A program made the position numbers and the translations under genes. A stretch of 64,000 nucleotides of DNA from Gelatoporia subvermispora B (lineage: Eukaryota; Basidiomycota; Agaricomycetes; Polyporales; Gelatoporiaceae). Shown in pieces: positions 1 through 10,171 of the stretch. Numbering within the stretch: the stretch's first letter is position 1; every line of letters starts with the position of its first letter. Location of the stretch: contig KB445792.1 in assembly GCA_000320605.2 (NCBI GenBank), positions 2,380,717-2,444,716 of the forward strand, read 5' to 3'. The notes beneath the pieces were generated by a model, which saw only the letters and a list, made by a program, of their open reading frames with translations, was not told the origin of the DNA and made no database searches.

Positions 1-138
1 CCGGACCTGCCCGTTGTCGGTGAACTGCACACCCTGGTCCTCGACCACGATCAGCGAGGAGATGTCGGCGCCTCTGAAATTCAGCGCGCGCGACGAGCAC
101 ACGAGGGCTACGAGTAGGAGGAGACAAGAGACAATCAT
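1..138 (-). CDS. Secreted arabinogalactan endo-beta-1,4-galactanase (GH53), N-terminus only
   Basis: The first 46 codons of a gene that leaves the window on the left. The start codon is the complement of 136-138. A hydrophobic signal peptide (MIVSCLLLLVALVCSSRA) is followed by LNFRGADISSLIVVEDQGV. The G-A-D-I-S-S-L stretch is the typical mature N-terminus of family GH53 galactanases, which cut beta-1,4-galactan side chains of pectin outside the cell. No catalytic residue is inside the window, so the assignment rests on this N-terminal signature. A TATA-like element lies about 70 nt upstream of the ATG. The gene is divergent to the RNF220-like gene. Confidence 0.75.
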   Translation of the reverse strand, partial: MIVSCLLLLVALVCSSRALNFRGADISSLIVVEDQGVQFTDNGQVR

Positions 139-648
139 TGTAGAGCAGCAGAGGGCAAAGGAACAAGCTTCAAGTCTGCTCCATAGCAATACGCACCTTA
201 CACATTTATATACGGCAGAACTGGAGCATGATGCTTCGTCGACGAGCGGTCAGGTGGCAGTAGAACTGCCGCGGCCCGCGCAGAACTGAATCCGAGGTGG
301 TCACTAGGCTCACGCCGCCAAATTGCGGAGCGTGGAGAGCCCTCGCTAGGTCAGTATGCACGCTCTATATGGCGTTGCGCGCCCAGGGTATACCATCGTG
401 CATGTGGAGGCGCGAGTGTGACCAGCCACCAGGATCGCCGGCGCGTGCGCGGGACGCGTCGAGCGCACGTGACGTACGCGCTCCTTCCCGATCCGTTGCC
501 CACGGTGGCGCCTGGCGCCTGTCGAGTCGAGCTCATCCGTCCACGCCGTCGTGCATCCATCCCGCCCGCCGCCCCCGCCCGCCCCGCCGGCGCCGCCGAT
601 AAATCGCCCGACCTCCACCACCCGCCCGCCCGAAGTTCCCGCGCACAG
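139..648. other. Divergent intergenic region, GH53 / RNF220-like
   Basis: The half nearest the E3 ligase is a GC-rich, pyrimidine-rich tract (about 530-640), as expected for a 5' leader. Open frames crossing it are low-complexity Pro/Arg translations without conservation. No RNA gene or repeat was seen. Confidence 0.5.
205..212 (-). promoter_or_regulatory. TATA-like box of the GH53 gene
   Basis: The minus strand reads TATATAAA, 67-74 nt upstream of the galactanase ATG. This spacing suits a fungal core promoter of a regulated secreted enzyme. It is a motif observation only. Confidence 0.4.
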
Positions 649-2286
649 ATGCCGCCAGATCCCCCAGCAAAGTGCGTTCTTCCCCCCGAAGCGCCGATCC
701 GTGCACGCAGGGACTGACGCCACCTTGGTTGCGTTTGGCAAGGGGCAAGAAGCGCACGCGAGTTGCAAGCACGCCCTCTGACGCGGAGGAATCACCGCTC
801 TCGTCGTCCTCGACACACAACACGCCCGACACGGGTGCTGCGCCTGTTAAGAAAGGTGCGTGGAGACGCACATTTGCGTAAGGTGTGATATGCTCATCGA
901 CGGGGGAACCGGCAGCTAAGCGCGCGGAGACACGCAAGTGCCCGGTATGCGAGGAAGCGATCCCTGTGCGTCTGCTCGCGCGGCATAGTGTGCTGGAGAT
1001 GGAGAGGGTGGAGGAGATCATGCAGCAGATTGGTTCCACAGAAGTGCTCGCGGATGCTGAGCCGGACGAAGGGTGCGTATCAACGCTACCGGTGGATAAG
1101 ACGTGTTGGGGACTGAGAACGCGTGCTCGTAGGTTGACTTCTCGCAGTCGCCGCTCCGCCGTTAAGGCTCGTAAGAGCATCAGGCGCACAGAAGCAAGTA
1201 GCAGGTCCATTGCGACCACCTCCCAGGTCACGATTGAGCACATCGAACATACCCTGCGCGCCCTCAAGAGACACCGCAAGCAGCGCCACTCGAAGCTAAA
1301 GGAGTTCACCCGTGAAGACGAGGGTGCCTCATGGTGGGGTGCCGAGCGCGAGGACGAGGGCACCCTGTGTCCCGTTTGTGAACGGATGGTGCCGGGAGAT
1401 ACCGATGTCGTGGAAGCGCACGTCGACTCGTGTCTCGCACATATGAGGATGTTGGAGGAGCAGCAGAGCACTTCACGACGCAGGGACGATGACGATATCG
1501 ATATCGGCGGGGACGAAGATATCAGGACGGGTGTAATGGAGGGCGTGAGCCTTCGAGGTATGTTCGCAGGTATTCCGCGCACAATGTGCCCGTTCTGACG
1601 ATGCGAGACAGGTCTAGGCTTTGCGACACGGGACCGCATGCAGCATGATATCGAGGACGAGGTGGACATCGATGGGATGGACGACGTAACTTTCGGTGCT
1701 CCACAATTCACCGAAGACGATCTCCTCCTGCCTGCAAGCGAGCGACGACAACAGGAAGACGAGGACATAGACGTCGACATTGATGACGAGGACAACATTC
1801 CAGCCTTTGATCCGGAGGCCGGTCTAACTGAAGACAAGTCTCTGAGGACTCTCGTCGCCGACGGCAAAGTGGTACGCAGGCGTGTCGAGGCAATTGAGGA
1901 TGTGAAGCGGACAGTGGACGAGGTCATGGGTGTCGGCGAGGCAGACGAAGTCGATAGGGCAGTGGAGGCGGCGCGCAAGACGGGTGATCAAGCTGCGTTG
2001 ATCCAGGCTCTGCAGAACAAGGTCAACCTCATGGTAAGTCTCCTATATCGCGGTCTCTCTTGGGAATCGTGCTCATCCATGGTCATAGGTCTCCATGAAG
2101 ATTTCCTCTTCAACATCTCTATTGTGTCGTATCTGCTTGGACCCATACACCGAGCCGACCGCATCGACGGGGTGTTGGCATACGTGTTGCCGTGAGTGTT
2201 GGCTCCGTTGTCTCGGGTCGACAAAGTTGTGTCCAATCTGCAAGCGTATTACCTCGGCGGCGGATCTGAGGAGAATTTACCTGTAG
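649..2286 (+). CDS. RNF220-type RING E3 ubiquitin ligase
   Basis: Exons 649-671, 743-855, 916-1557, 1612-2033 and 2089-2286 join into a 465-residue protein. There are two N-terminal zinc-finger-like motifs: CPVCEEAIPVRLLARHSVLEMERV, matching the start of the RNF220 domain, and CPVCERMVP with a later H-x3-C. An acidic stretch follows (EDEDIDVDIDDED). The C-terminal RING is CRIC, CWHTCC, CPIC, ending shortly before the stop. This order (C2HC-type fingers, acidic linker, terminal RING) is that of E3 ligase RNF220 and its fungal relatives. A 75-nt segment at 1073-1147 has good splice ends and a length divisible by three, so it could be a further optional intron (440 residues). The first exon is short and the start less certain than the rest. 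Confidence 0.75.
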
Positions 2287-2758
2287 GACTTTACTTCGTC
2301 CATATATGTTGTCATTTGCTTTCGATGTTGTTGTACTCTTCATTCACGTTATATATCTGTTGTGGGGCTGTACGTCAAGCTCCGGACTGCCGTGCAAACT
2401 GGAAAGAGAGAAGAGATGCTCATATCTGGCCTTGTCAAGTCTCCATGTGACCTTCTGCATAAACCTGACCAGCTAGGCCGGTTACGGCAAATGGCTGGGC
2501 AGGGCACCAGGAAGGTGTCACCACGACATATGAAATCATAGCAAAGAAATGCAAATGACCACGGACACTCACCATCGCATCTGACCTCAACAGATCACAA
2601 AGTTAGTGCTCAGACGCGTCCCACAAAGCACATTACATGTGCAAGAAACAGCTCGTTGACGGCTCTAGTATAAATACACAGGCATGGCTACTCAAGCAAG
2701 TGGCGTAATCAACCTGAACAACGGTCAGCAAGCGCCACGCTGTAAATATTTTAAGGGC
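2287..2758. other. Convergent intergenic region, RNF220-like / TOM7
   Basis: Contains the 3' ends of both flanking genes. No conserved frame, structured RNA or repeat was recognised. Confidence 0.5.
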
Positions 2759-3010
2759 TTACTTGACCAGCGAGGGCTGGGGGTTGCTGCGGGTGTACCC
2801 GATGTAGATGATGAACGGGATCCAACCGTAGTGGAGAACAGTCTGTGCGGATCGTAAGCGCGACGTGGTTGTATACACTTGTGGTCGGGAAACATACGCG
2901 ACCAAGCTCAATGGTCTTGATGATTCTCTCCTGTGATTTAATGTATGTAAGACTCATATAAACGCGTCCAATCAAATGAGAGGGCGTACTTTTGTCTCTT
3001 CCGAAGGCAT
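2759..3010 (-). CDS. TOM7: Mitochondrial import receptor subunit TOM7
   Basis: Three small exons (3010-2990, 2930-2898, 2842-2759) give a 45-residue protein. It begins MPSEETKERIIKTIELGR and has the family hallmark VLHYGWIPFIIYIGYTRSNP. Tom7 is a small tail-anchored subunit of the TOM complex in the outer mitochondrial membrane that modulates TOM assembly. The single membrane segment with the invariant HYGWIP motif is complete, and both introns have GT-AG ends in frame. The gene is divergent to eIF3f, with 108 nt between start codons. Exons this short are easily missed by automatic annotation. Confidence 0.93.
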
Positions 3011-3118
3011 TTTGGGAGTGGTTGGGTGTTTGAGGAAGAGAGGATATGTCGCCGGCGTTTGCCGGACGACTTTTCTGCGTGTGCGGACAGGTGCTGTGGC
3101 TTCGCCTGCACGTCCAAA

Positions 3119-4296
3119 ATGCCTCTCAACGCTGCGTCCTCTGCGGTTTACATCCAAAATACCGCCCCCGGCTTCATCTCAACACCAGGGTATATTCATT
3201 ATATATTGATCTTCGAAAAATGCTGAGCAAATTCGACCGGACAGGCGTGCACCGACGTCGGTGACCGTGCACCCCGTCGCACTTTTCTCCATCCTCGACC
3301 ACTACCTCCGCCGCACCGATACCCAAGAACGAGTCATTGGAACCCTCCTCGGCACGCGTTCTGACAATGGCGAAATAGAAGTCCGCTCGGCGTTTGCGGT
3401 CCTGCACAGCGAGACCGAGGAGCAGGTCGCAGTGGACATGGAGTACCACCGGACAATGTATGAGCTACACCACAAGGTCAACCCGAAGGAGGTCATCGTC
3501 GGCTGGTGAGTGCAATTGAGGCCCAAGGAAAGTATATACTAATTGCCTTTGGCGTTGTACAGGTACTCGACTGGCTCTAACCTCAACACCTACTCCGCTC
3601 TGATTCAAAATTTCTACTCGCAAGAGACCGCCCCGCACCAAGCTGTTCACTTAGCTGTCAACACCGGCGCACAAGAGGGTGAACAGACTGGCGTCAAGGC
3701 GTTTGTCGGGTACGTAGTCCAGGCTATGTCGATAGGCCAAGCTCTCATACCCCATCTCTCCTTAGATCACCCGTTGGTGTCTTCCCCAAGCCGGAGAACT
3801 GTGTATTCGTACCTATCCCCTGCGCGCTACGCTTCAACGACTCTGAGCGGAATGGACGTGCGTGCACGATTTCCTCATACACTTGTGCCAATGTTGATCC
3901 CATGTAAAAGTTGACCTCCTCACCACGACCGCATCCGCCCCCAACACCTCCGTCTCCCACCCCGTCAACGACCTCGAGGTCCTCGAACGTTCCCTGAAGT
4001 CCGTCTCCGAGATGCTCGACCGCGTCCTGTCGTACGTTCAGTCTGTGCTCTCCGGCGAGGTGAAGGGCGATGCGGCTGTGGGCCGGTATCTCATGGACAC
4101 CCTGGGCTCGACAACGGAAGACCTCGAGAAGGGTGGCTTCAACTCGGCTCTCCAGGTGCGTAGTGTGCACGTCTTGTGTTTCTGAACACGGCTCATTCTG
4201 TCACTGCAGGATACCCTGATGGTGTCGTATCTTGCGAGCTTGGTCCGCTCGCAAGCGGAGGTCTCCGCGCGACTCGCGCTTGTGACCCCAGTGTGA
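3119..4296 (+). CDS. eif3f: Translation initiation factor eIF3 subunit F (MPN domain)
   Basis: Six exons (3119-3189, 3245-3505, 3563-3709, 3766-3857, 3911-4155, 4210-4296) give 300 residues. The MPN domain begins with [18 protein letters not shown] and continues through [22 protein letters not shown] and [10 protein letters not shown]. This is the eIF3f pattern, and the JAMM metalloprotease HxH motif is replaced as usual in this subunit. The C-terminal helical part contains [19 protein letters not shown] and [13 protein letters not shown], also typical of eIF3f. The protein is a core part of eIF3 in the 43S pre-initiation complex. The gene converges on ureF with 75 nt between stop codons. Confidence 0.95.
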
Positions 4297-4371
4297 GCTT
4301 CGCGTCGCAAAAGTCTTGTATTATTGGCAGTGCAACGATTCGGATGCGTATTTCATGACGGGCTTCTCGGA

Positions 4372-5356
4372 CTAGCTATTGAAGATTCGGGAGTGCTGCA
4401 AGTCGTGCCGAGCTGCCAGTATCTCCCCTAGGGGCCAGGTATTGGCCGGTCCGTGTAAGGTCTCGTCAAGACCGTCAAGGGGCAGCGGTTCGGCATTGCC
4501 GAGGCTCGGCCTAAGATATCCCGATCGGAGGTGTTTGCAGTTCTGCATTTCGATTTCGACGAGCGGCCGGACGGCGTGAAGGAGCAATTGTTGCGCAGCA
4601 TATGGTCCAAGTGTGTTCAGACGGACTGATGCCGAAAGCAAATTGCGGGCATGAAGGAACAGGTGCAGGAACTGACTCCGTTCTGCGCGTCAAGAGCCGG
4701 ATTATGAATGACACAACATAAGCAAGTAGAGCTTCTCAGCTCAGATATGGATATCTCGTACCGAGAGAAAGATTTAGTGCAGCCGTTAGCACACCCCAGC
4801 ATGTGGGAAGATGTCCTAAGATACGCTCTCGGCGTATCTGGAGCTTGAGGTGGTCGACCAGCTTGGTAGCCAGCTCCTCACGACGTGCCGCGTTCAAGTC
4901 CGTGGTGAAAGCACGAAGTGCCGGTGGCTTGGAGAAGCCCTTAGAGAATAATGTCAAAAGAGCAACACCTTGGGCCTTGGACGCTCGTCGGACCACATCG
5001 TTGAGAGTCATCGCTTCGTAGAGGTTGTCCAGGGCCGTGAAGTCTGCCTCTGCACTCTCCATATCCTCTCCTCTGTTCACTGCTACACCATGCATATACT
5101 CGGATAAGAAGTCTTCAGCTAACTTGTGAGCGTCGTACACGAAAGGGAGTGCGCTCCGTGCATAAGTTGCGAGACTATCGCGAATGAAATTCGTCGTCGC
5201 ACTCAGCTTGTCCTTCGGCTGTGATGTCGACGAAGAGGCACCAAAAAACCCATGTGTTACATATGACTCCAGACCAGATGAAGCTACGAAGGACCCGGTA
5301 GGCAGATTCCCATCTGAGAGGAGGAGCAAGATGTATGCTTCGTAGTCGCTGTCCAT
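4372..5356 (-). CDS. ureF: Urease accessory protein UreF
   Basis: Two exons (5356-4762, 4682-4372) give 301 residues. The N-terminus EAYILLLLSDGNLPTGSFVA matches the UreF signature (LLxLSDSxLPTGGF), followed by SSGLES. After the intron, FLHLFLHARNLLSASVRL, NTLGPYAAQQLLL and the terminal ILAARHDLQHSRIFNS match fungal UreF. UreF acts with UreD and UreG in GTP-dependent loading of nickel into apo-urease. The length is normal for fungi and no defect is visible. It is divergent to SWC4 (272 nt between starts). Confidence 0.93.
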
Positions 5357-5628
5357 GATAACAGTAAGACGGGCGCGTTCAAGACTCTTTCAAATGAGCA
5401 ACCGATGCGTTTCTTACGCTCTGAAGCACTATTTGAAGCCCGCTGAAAGGGTTTGTAAGAAAGTCAACAAAGACAACCAATCCGCGTGAAACCGGCGCTT
5501 GTAGCTTCCTTCTAGCCACTCGGACCGCGACTCTCAACTGTTTGACCGCTGTGGGCAATTCTTTGGGCTGTTCTGGTTTTCGGCGACTACATCTCTGCTC
5601 ACCTCCGTCCTAGGGTCCTCTTGAAATC

Positions 5629-7579
5629 ATGGCCGGCGCATCTGCCGCCGACGTTCGGAGCATTCTCTCGCTTCCTAACCCCTCAGCTGCTGGACCCTCT
5701 CAGCCGCGAAAGCCTGCGGCGCCTACCGAGCGCGCACGGAAACCCGAGGGCATCTCCAGGGAGCTGTACTCATTGATTGGACCCTCTGTACCTACCCTTG
5801 CGGCTCAGCTAGCGAAACCACGACTGAAGCAGAAGCCTAATCTGGGTGGCGGCGGTAGGGTCAAATGGTGCAGTTCAGCCACAACGCGGTGTACGGACTA
5901 CCTAGGCTGAACTCTATGTCTCAGGGAATGGCGGGAGTTCAAGAACGGAGCAAGGGGCGACGGTCTGGAGCTATCGCATTGGGTCAAAGCTGGGAGTGAC
6001 CCCGATGCTGGTATGTCGGCTCGTGTCTGCGATCGCCGCACATCCGTAACAAGAGCCTTGAATTCCCCAGAATACCCGTTCGCCAAGTATAATGTTCAAG
6101 CCCCATCATACGTCTACTCGCAAGATGAGTACACACGTCTCCTGGAAGGTGAGCATATGGACCACTACCAGAGATGCAGCGGCTAGTGACACACGATACA
6201 AGACTCAGAATGGACGAAGGAGGAGACCGACTACCTGTTCAACCTTATACGAGAGTACGACAGCCGGTTTTATGTCGTCTATGATCGCTATGAATTCCCG
6301 AATGGCACACCAAGGACTCTCGAGGTCAGTCCTCGTATGTCGAGGATCTCTTATTGCTGTCTGAAGGGGTGCGTTCCCAGGATATCAAGGACCGTTACTT
6401 CAGCGTCTGCCGTAAGCTGGTTCGCAGCCGGCCGTGGGCGGGGGATGAGGCCAGCAAGAACCAGCTTCTCTCGAGTTTGACATTTGACAAAGGTGTCGTC
6501 ACTACTGGTTCCAGGAGAGCTGCTACCTGATGATTGTATGGTCTCAGAACGAGAGACTACTCGTAAGAAATATGTTGCTAGTCTTGAAAACCGCACGCCG
6601 GAGCAGATAGCCGAAGAAGATGCACTCTTCATTGAACTACAGCGGCTAGAGCAGACGGAGAGACGGTTCAAGCGGGACCGTGACGAATTGTTGCGCACCT
6701 TGCTTGGAATCGAATCTGGTCTGCCCGACGTCCAAGTGGATGAGGAGGGTCTTGCCGGGATGTCACATGAGCCTAAGAAGCGGAAGAAAGGTGGCAACGC
6801 CGTTGCAGAGGTGGAAACACCTGTGTCTGCATCGCCATCCGTAATTTCTTTGGGACCAGCCATCCCGAAGAAAGCCCAGTCTGCTAAATCTGCAGCTTAC
6901 GGTATGTCCGGTATCTCTTCCATGGCCCGTGCCGGAACCTCATATTTACCACTGGGTTTGCAGATGCTCAACACTGTATCGTTCGTACAGAAGTGCCCGC
7001 TACGACGTCATCTTCTACAAAGATCGCACATCAACCTGTTTACCTCCGGTCATACAAGCTCCCGGCACCGAAGATGACGGCCGCACCGAAGATTGCGCAA
7101 GTACTCGGCGAGCTTGGCATCTCACATACTCGCCTCGTGATGCCAACACGAGACAATTGTGCACAGTTGGAGTCTCTTCTTGAGGCCGCCTCGGCCCTTG
7201 TTGAGACCAAGAAACTGGTGGACAAGGTCGACCAGGACATCCGAACGCTGACGGCGAGGCTCAGCAACCGCCAAAGCGAGGATGCGGATGGTGAGGGGAC
7301 AGGTGACGCTGCGCCCACCCCGATGGATGTGGATGAAGCGAACGACCCAGATGCTGATGCTGATGCTGAGGGTGAGGTTGACGGGAGGGCCCAAAGCGTT
7401 GTAAGCACACGCAGTGCGCGAAGCACGAGAGGACGGCGATCGGTATGATTCTGTTGAGCAAGATGATTCGTGGCCTGATATCCTAACTGTTTCCTTGATC
7501 ACAGACGAGACGTTCCATGTCTATATCATCCGTAGATACTTCTGCGACGGGTATGATGAAAAGACAAAAGCGTATGTAG
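5629..7579 (+). CDS. SWC4: SWC4/DMAP1, SANT-domain subunit of SWR1 and NuA4 complexes
   Basis: Eight exons (5629-5867, 5925-6010, 6071-6148, 6203-6324, 6381-6492, 6548-6901, 6964-7442, 7505-7579) encode 514 residues. An N-terminal ISRELYSLIGPSVPTLA segment is followed by the SANT-like domain with KWEWREF, DLHWKAG-like LELSHWVKAG and EWTKEETDYLFNLIREYD. Next come RTLEDIKDRYF and the DMAP1 C-terminal domain (QPVYLRSYKLP, LGISHTRLVMPTRDN, LVETKKLVDKVDQDIR). Swc4 is shared by the SWR1 H2A.Z-exchange complex and NuA4 acetyltransferase. The tail has a repeated Asp-Ala run and ends with a basic KRQKRM encoded by the last exon. Confidence 0.93.
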
Positions 7580-7794
7580 TATGTATGTGTAGGCGGGCTC
7601 ATGTAATTTATGCCATTTACTTTATACCGATGTCAGTGTGCTCTCGATTAATTTGCATGTATTTTGTATAAGCTGGTTCAAAGTGCCAATCCTAAATATG
7701 CAGCGCGTCTGAACGCGTCGCGGGTCACGGCAAAGACGCGATCGGCGCTGCCGAGTCTCGCCACCTGTTCTTGCTTCGCGGTGCTCAGCATCAT

Positions 7795-9242
7795 ATGACG
7801 ACCTTCTTGAGACACGCTCGCCGAGCATTCAGCACTGCCGCTGAGGCTTTGAGCCCAAATCATTCAATATATGTCTCAAATTCCACCAACCCATACTTCA
7901 ATCTGTCTCTCGAGGATTGGTGCGCCTGGAGTCTGCTTGAACGACCCCACATTAACACGCAACACCAGGCTCTTCCGACACAAATGTCCGCAGGAGCCGC
8001 TGTTGCTTTTGTACCGAGATCAACCATGCGTAGTCATTGGACGTAACCAGAATCCTTGGAAGGAAGTCAACCTGCGTGCATCTCGGCGTACCGGAGTGCC
8101 TTTCATCCGAAGACGGAGCGGAGGTGGAACAGTATATCATGTCAGTGTCGCCACTTCTCTGCATGACGTGCGACGAGACGACTTTTCTCCAGGACTTGGG
8201 AAATACGAACTTCTCAATACATCTACCTCGAGGATCCTTTGACAGGCATGCTACGGGGCAGGTCATCCTGGGGGCGGTCCGCTCCCTTGATGTGGATGCT
8301 CGCATGAACGACAGGAATGACATCTGCGTTGGTCCGGACAAGATAAGTTATAATGTTCTTGTCTGTGCTACTGAGAGCACCCGGCCTGACATACTTTCGT
8401 CACCACGTCTCGGGTTCAGCGTACAAGATTGTAAACAATCGTGCCTACCACCACGGCACCATGCTGATAGCCTCCAGGCTGGATCTGTTAGGCGACCTCC
8501 TGCATACAGACAAGGTGCAGCATACATCGCCTTGGTCGGTACATCGATTGCCTACTGAGTACACAGCAACTTAGGACATGATGGACACGAGAGGTGTTGC
8601 ATCAGTGCGCTCCCCTGTCCGCAATCTGCAGCAGTACAACCCGACAGTCACTCATGAACGCTTCGTCGACGCTGTTGTGGATGCATTTAGAACTGAGTAT
8701 AACGTGAACGAGAAGGTGCGAGTCCTGGCCTTCCCAATGAATCCACGCCTCACCGTATAGCAGGTACAATATGTAGAAGAGGACGGAGTGGCAGGGACGA
8801 TCGACTACATCCGACATGGCATGGAGGAGCTACCCGTGAGTCATTTGTGTCCAGCGTGCAAGACATTGATAACATGCATGCGTTTTAGAGCTGGTACTGG
8901 GCCTATGGGCAGACACCAGAATTCACGTATACAATCCAACAGACGTTCAAGCAGGGTGACGTGGTAAGTTTCGCATGTACCTGATGCCAATCAACGACAC
9001 TAACAGCGAGCATTGAGCAGACTGCCCGCATTCACTCCAAACACGGCTTGATCCTGGACTGCACGCTTGAGCTCCCAGAGAGCATGCCGGCGGCACAAGC
9101 TGCGCGTCTGCAGGAGTTTGTGGGGAAATTGGCTGGCCAGAGATATGGGTTCGCGGACAAGTGCGCACTAGGGGAGACTATCGAGAGCGACGAACAGTGC
9201 AAAGCTGTATGGCAATGGCTGAAAGCAAAAATGGAAGCTTGA
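7795..9242 (+). CDS. Lipoyltransferase / lipoate-protein ligase (LplA family)
   Basis: The N-terminus MTTFLRHARRAFSTAAEA looks like a mitochondrial presequence. Then follow the LplA-type core motifs PYFNLSLEDWLF, VVIGRNQNPWKEVNL, RRRSGGGTVYHD and RAYHHGTML, and a C-terminal accessory domain (WYWAYGQTPEFTY). Relatives (LIPT1, yeast Aim22) attach lipoate to E2 subunits and H protein in mitochondria. Clear exons are 7795-7919, 7969-8140 and 8193 onward, later 8575 onward to the stop. The intron after DKI (about 8345) is unclear: no canonical AG restores the expected (S/T)GSAYK motif exactly. The gene converges on NDUFA1 (122 nt between stop codons). Confidence 0.85.
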
Positions 9243-9364
9243 ATGTATACAGTGGCGGACGTCTCTAGTGGTGTGATACTTTCTGCGTGTACCAGACGCT
9301 ACTTGTCTCGAAACCTTCAGGTGCGACTGGATTATCCTGCGACGGGGAGTGCTCATGATTACGA

Positions 9365-9708
9365 TTAAGGGGTCAAGCTCTTGAGATCACGCACCGTTTG
9401 TCCTCTAGCGTGTCCCGTCAGTCTCTTGTCGCGGTCCATCATCATTTGGTCCCAGGCGTCCAATTTGTGGCGGACGGGCTAACAGCGAGCAAACAATGTC
9501 ATGCATATTTCACTTTACGTTTGGCTATGAACGTACCTTGCCCTGGTTCTGGGCCCTCTGAGAGACGTTGAAGAGGGTACCCGCCGCACCAAACATGGTC
9601 ACAAGCAGACCTTGTGTTCGTAATGTTAGCAGGAGTTAACACCTCCGATAAACTGCCCATAACAAGGTATTCACCGAAGGGAAGGAGAGCCTCCCATGGG
9701 ACCGGCAT
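9365..9708 (-). CDS. NDUFA1: NADH dehydrogenase (complex I) MWFE subunit NDUFA1
   Basis: Exons 9708-9675, 9610-9537 and 9478-9365 give 73 residues. The sequence begins MPVPWEALLPFGLLVTMFGA, a single membrane segment, then AGTLFNVSQRAQNQGKP and the conserved WDQMMMDRDKRLTGHARGQ tail. This matches the fungal MWFE subunit, a small membrane protein of the respiratory complex I arm. All junctions are GT-AG and keep frame. Its small split exons make it easy to miss. Confidence 0.9.
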
Positions 9709-10171
9709 TCTGAGGTACTGCTCCTGCGCTGAACGCAATTGAGGTCGTCGTGATGAGGGATGTCCTCACCACCCCGCCGGACGCGCGACGCAGCGTGACG
9801 GTCACGTTACATCACGCATTACGTCTTGACAGAAGCGCCCGGCGTCGAGAGCCACGAGTCCGATAGATAAGAAATATCTTAACCAGAACCGTAGTTCCCG
9901 ATGGACTGAAGGGGTCAATGCCGTTCGAAGCCGGTACATTCGTTCATGTTGGGATCAGAGCACCCGCGCCGAACGCGTCGAACGCGGCACGCCGGCAAGC
10001 AGGACCATGACATTCAAAGTTCTGCTCAGTTCTCGGAGAACTACATTCGCTACTGAGGCCACGCATCAGCCATGTCACGCGGAACTTGGGAACACCTCAG
10101 TCATGCAACAATAATATTTCACAGTATTGAATATACAGACAAGACTCATGTATGGCTATTTTGTGTCAGAA
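9709..10171. other. Intergenic region upstream of NDUFA1
   Basis: Promoter side of NDUFA1 and 3' side of LRR copy 1. No gene, RNA or repeat recognised. Confidence 0.5.

Noticed and set aside
533..1978. 481-codon open frame on the minus strand
   Set aside because: Antisense to the RNF220-like gene; Ser/Arg-rich low-complexity translation with no family motif.
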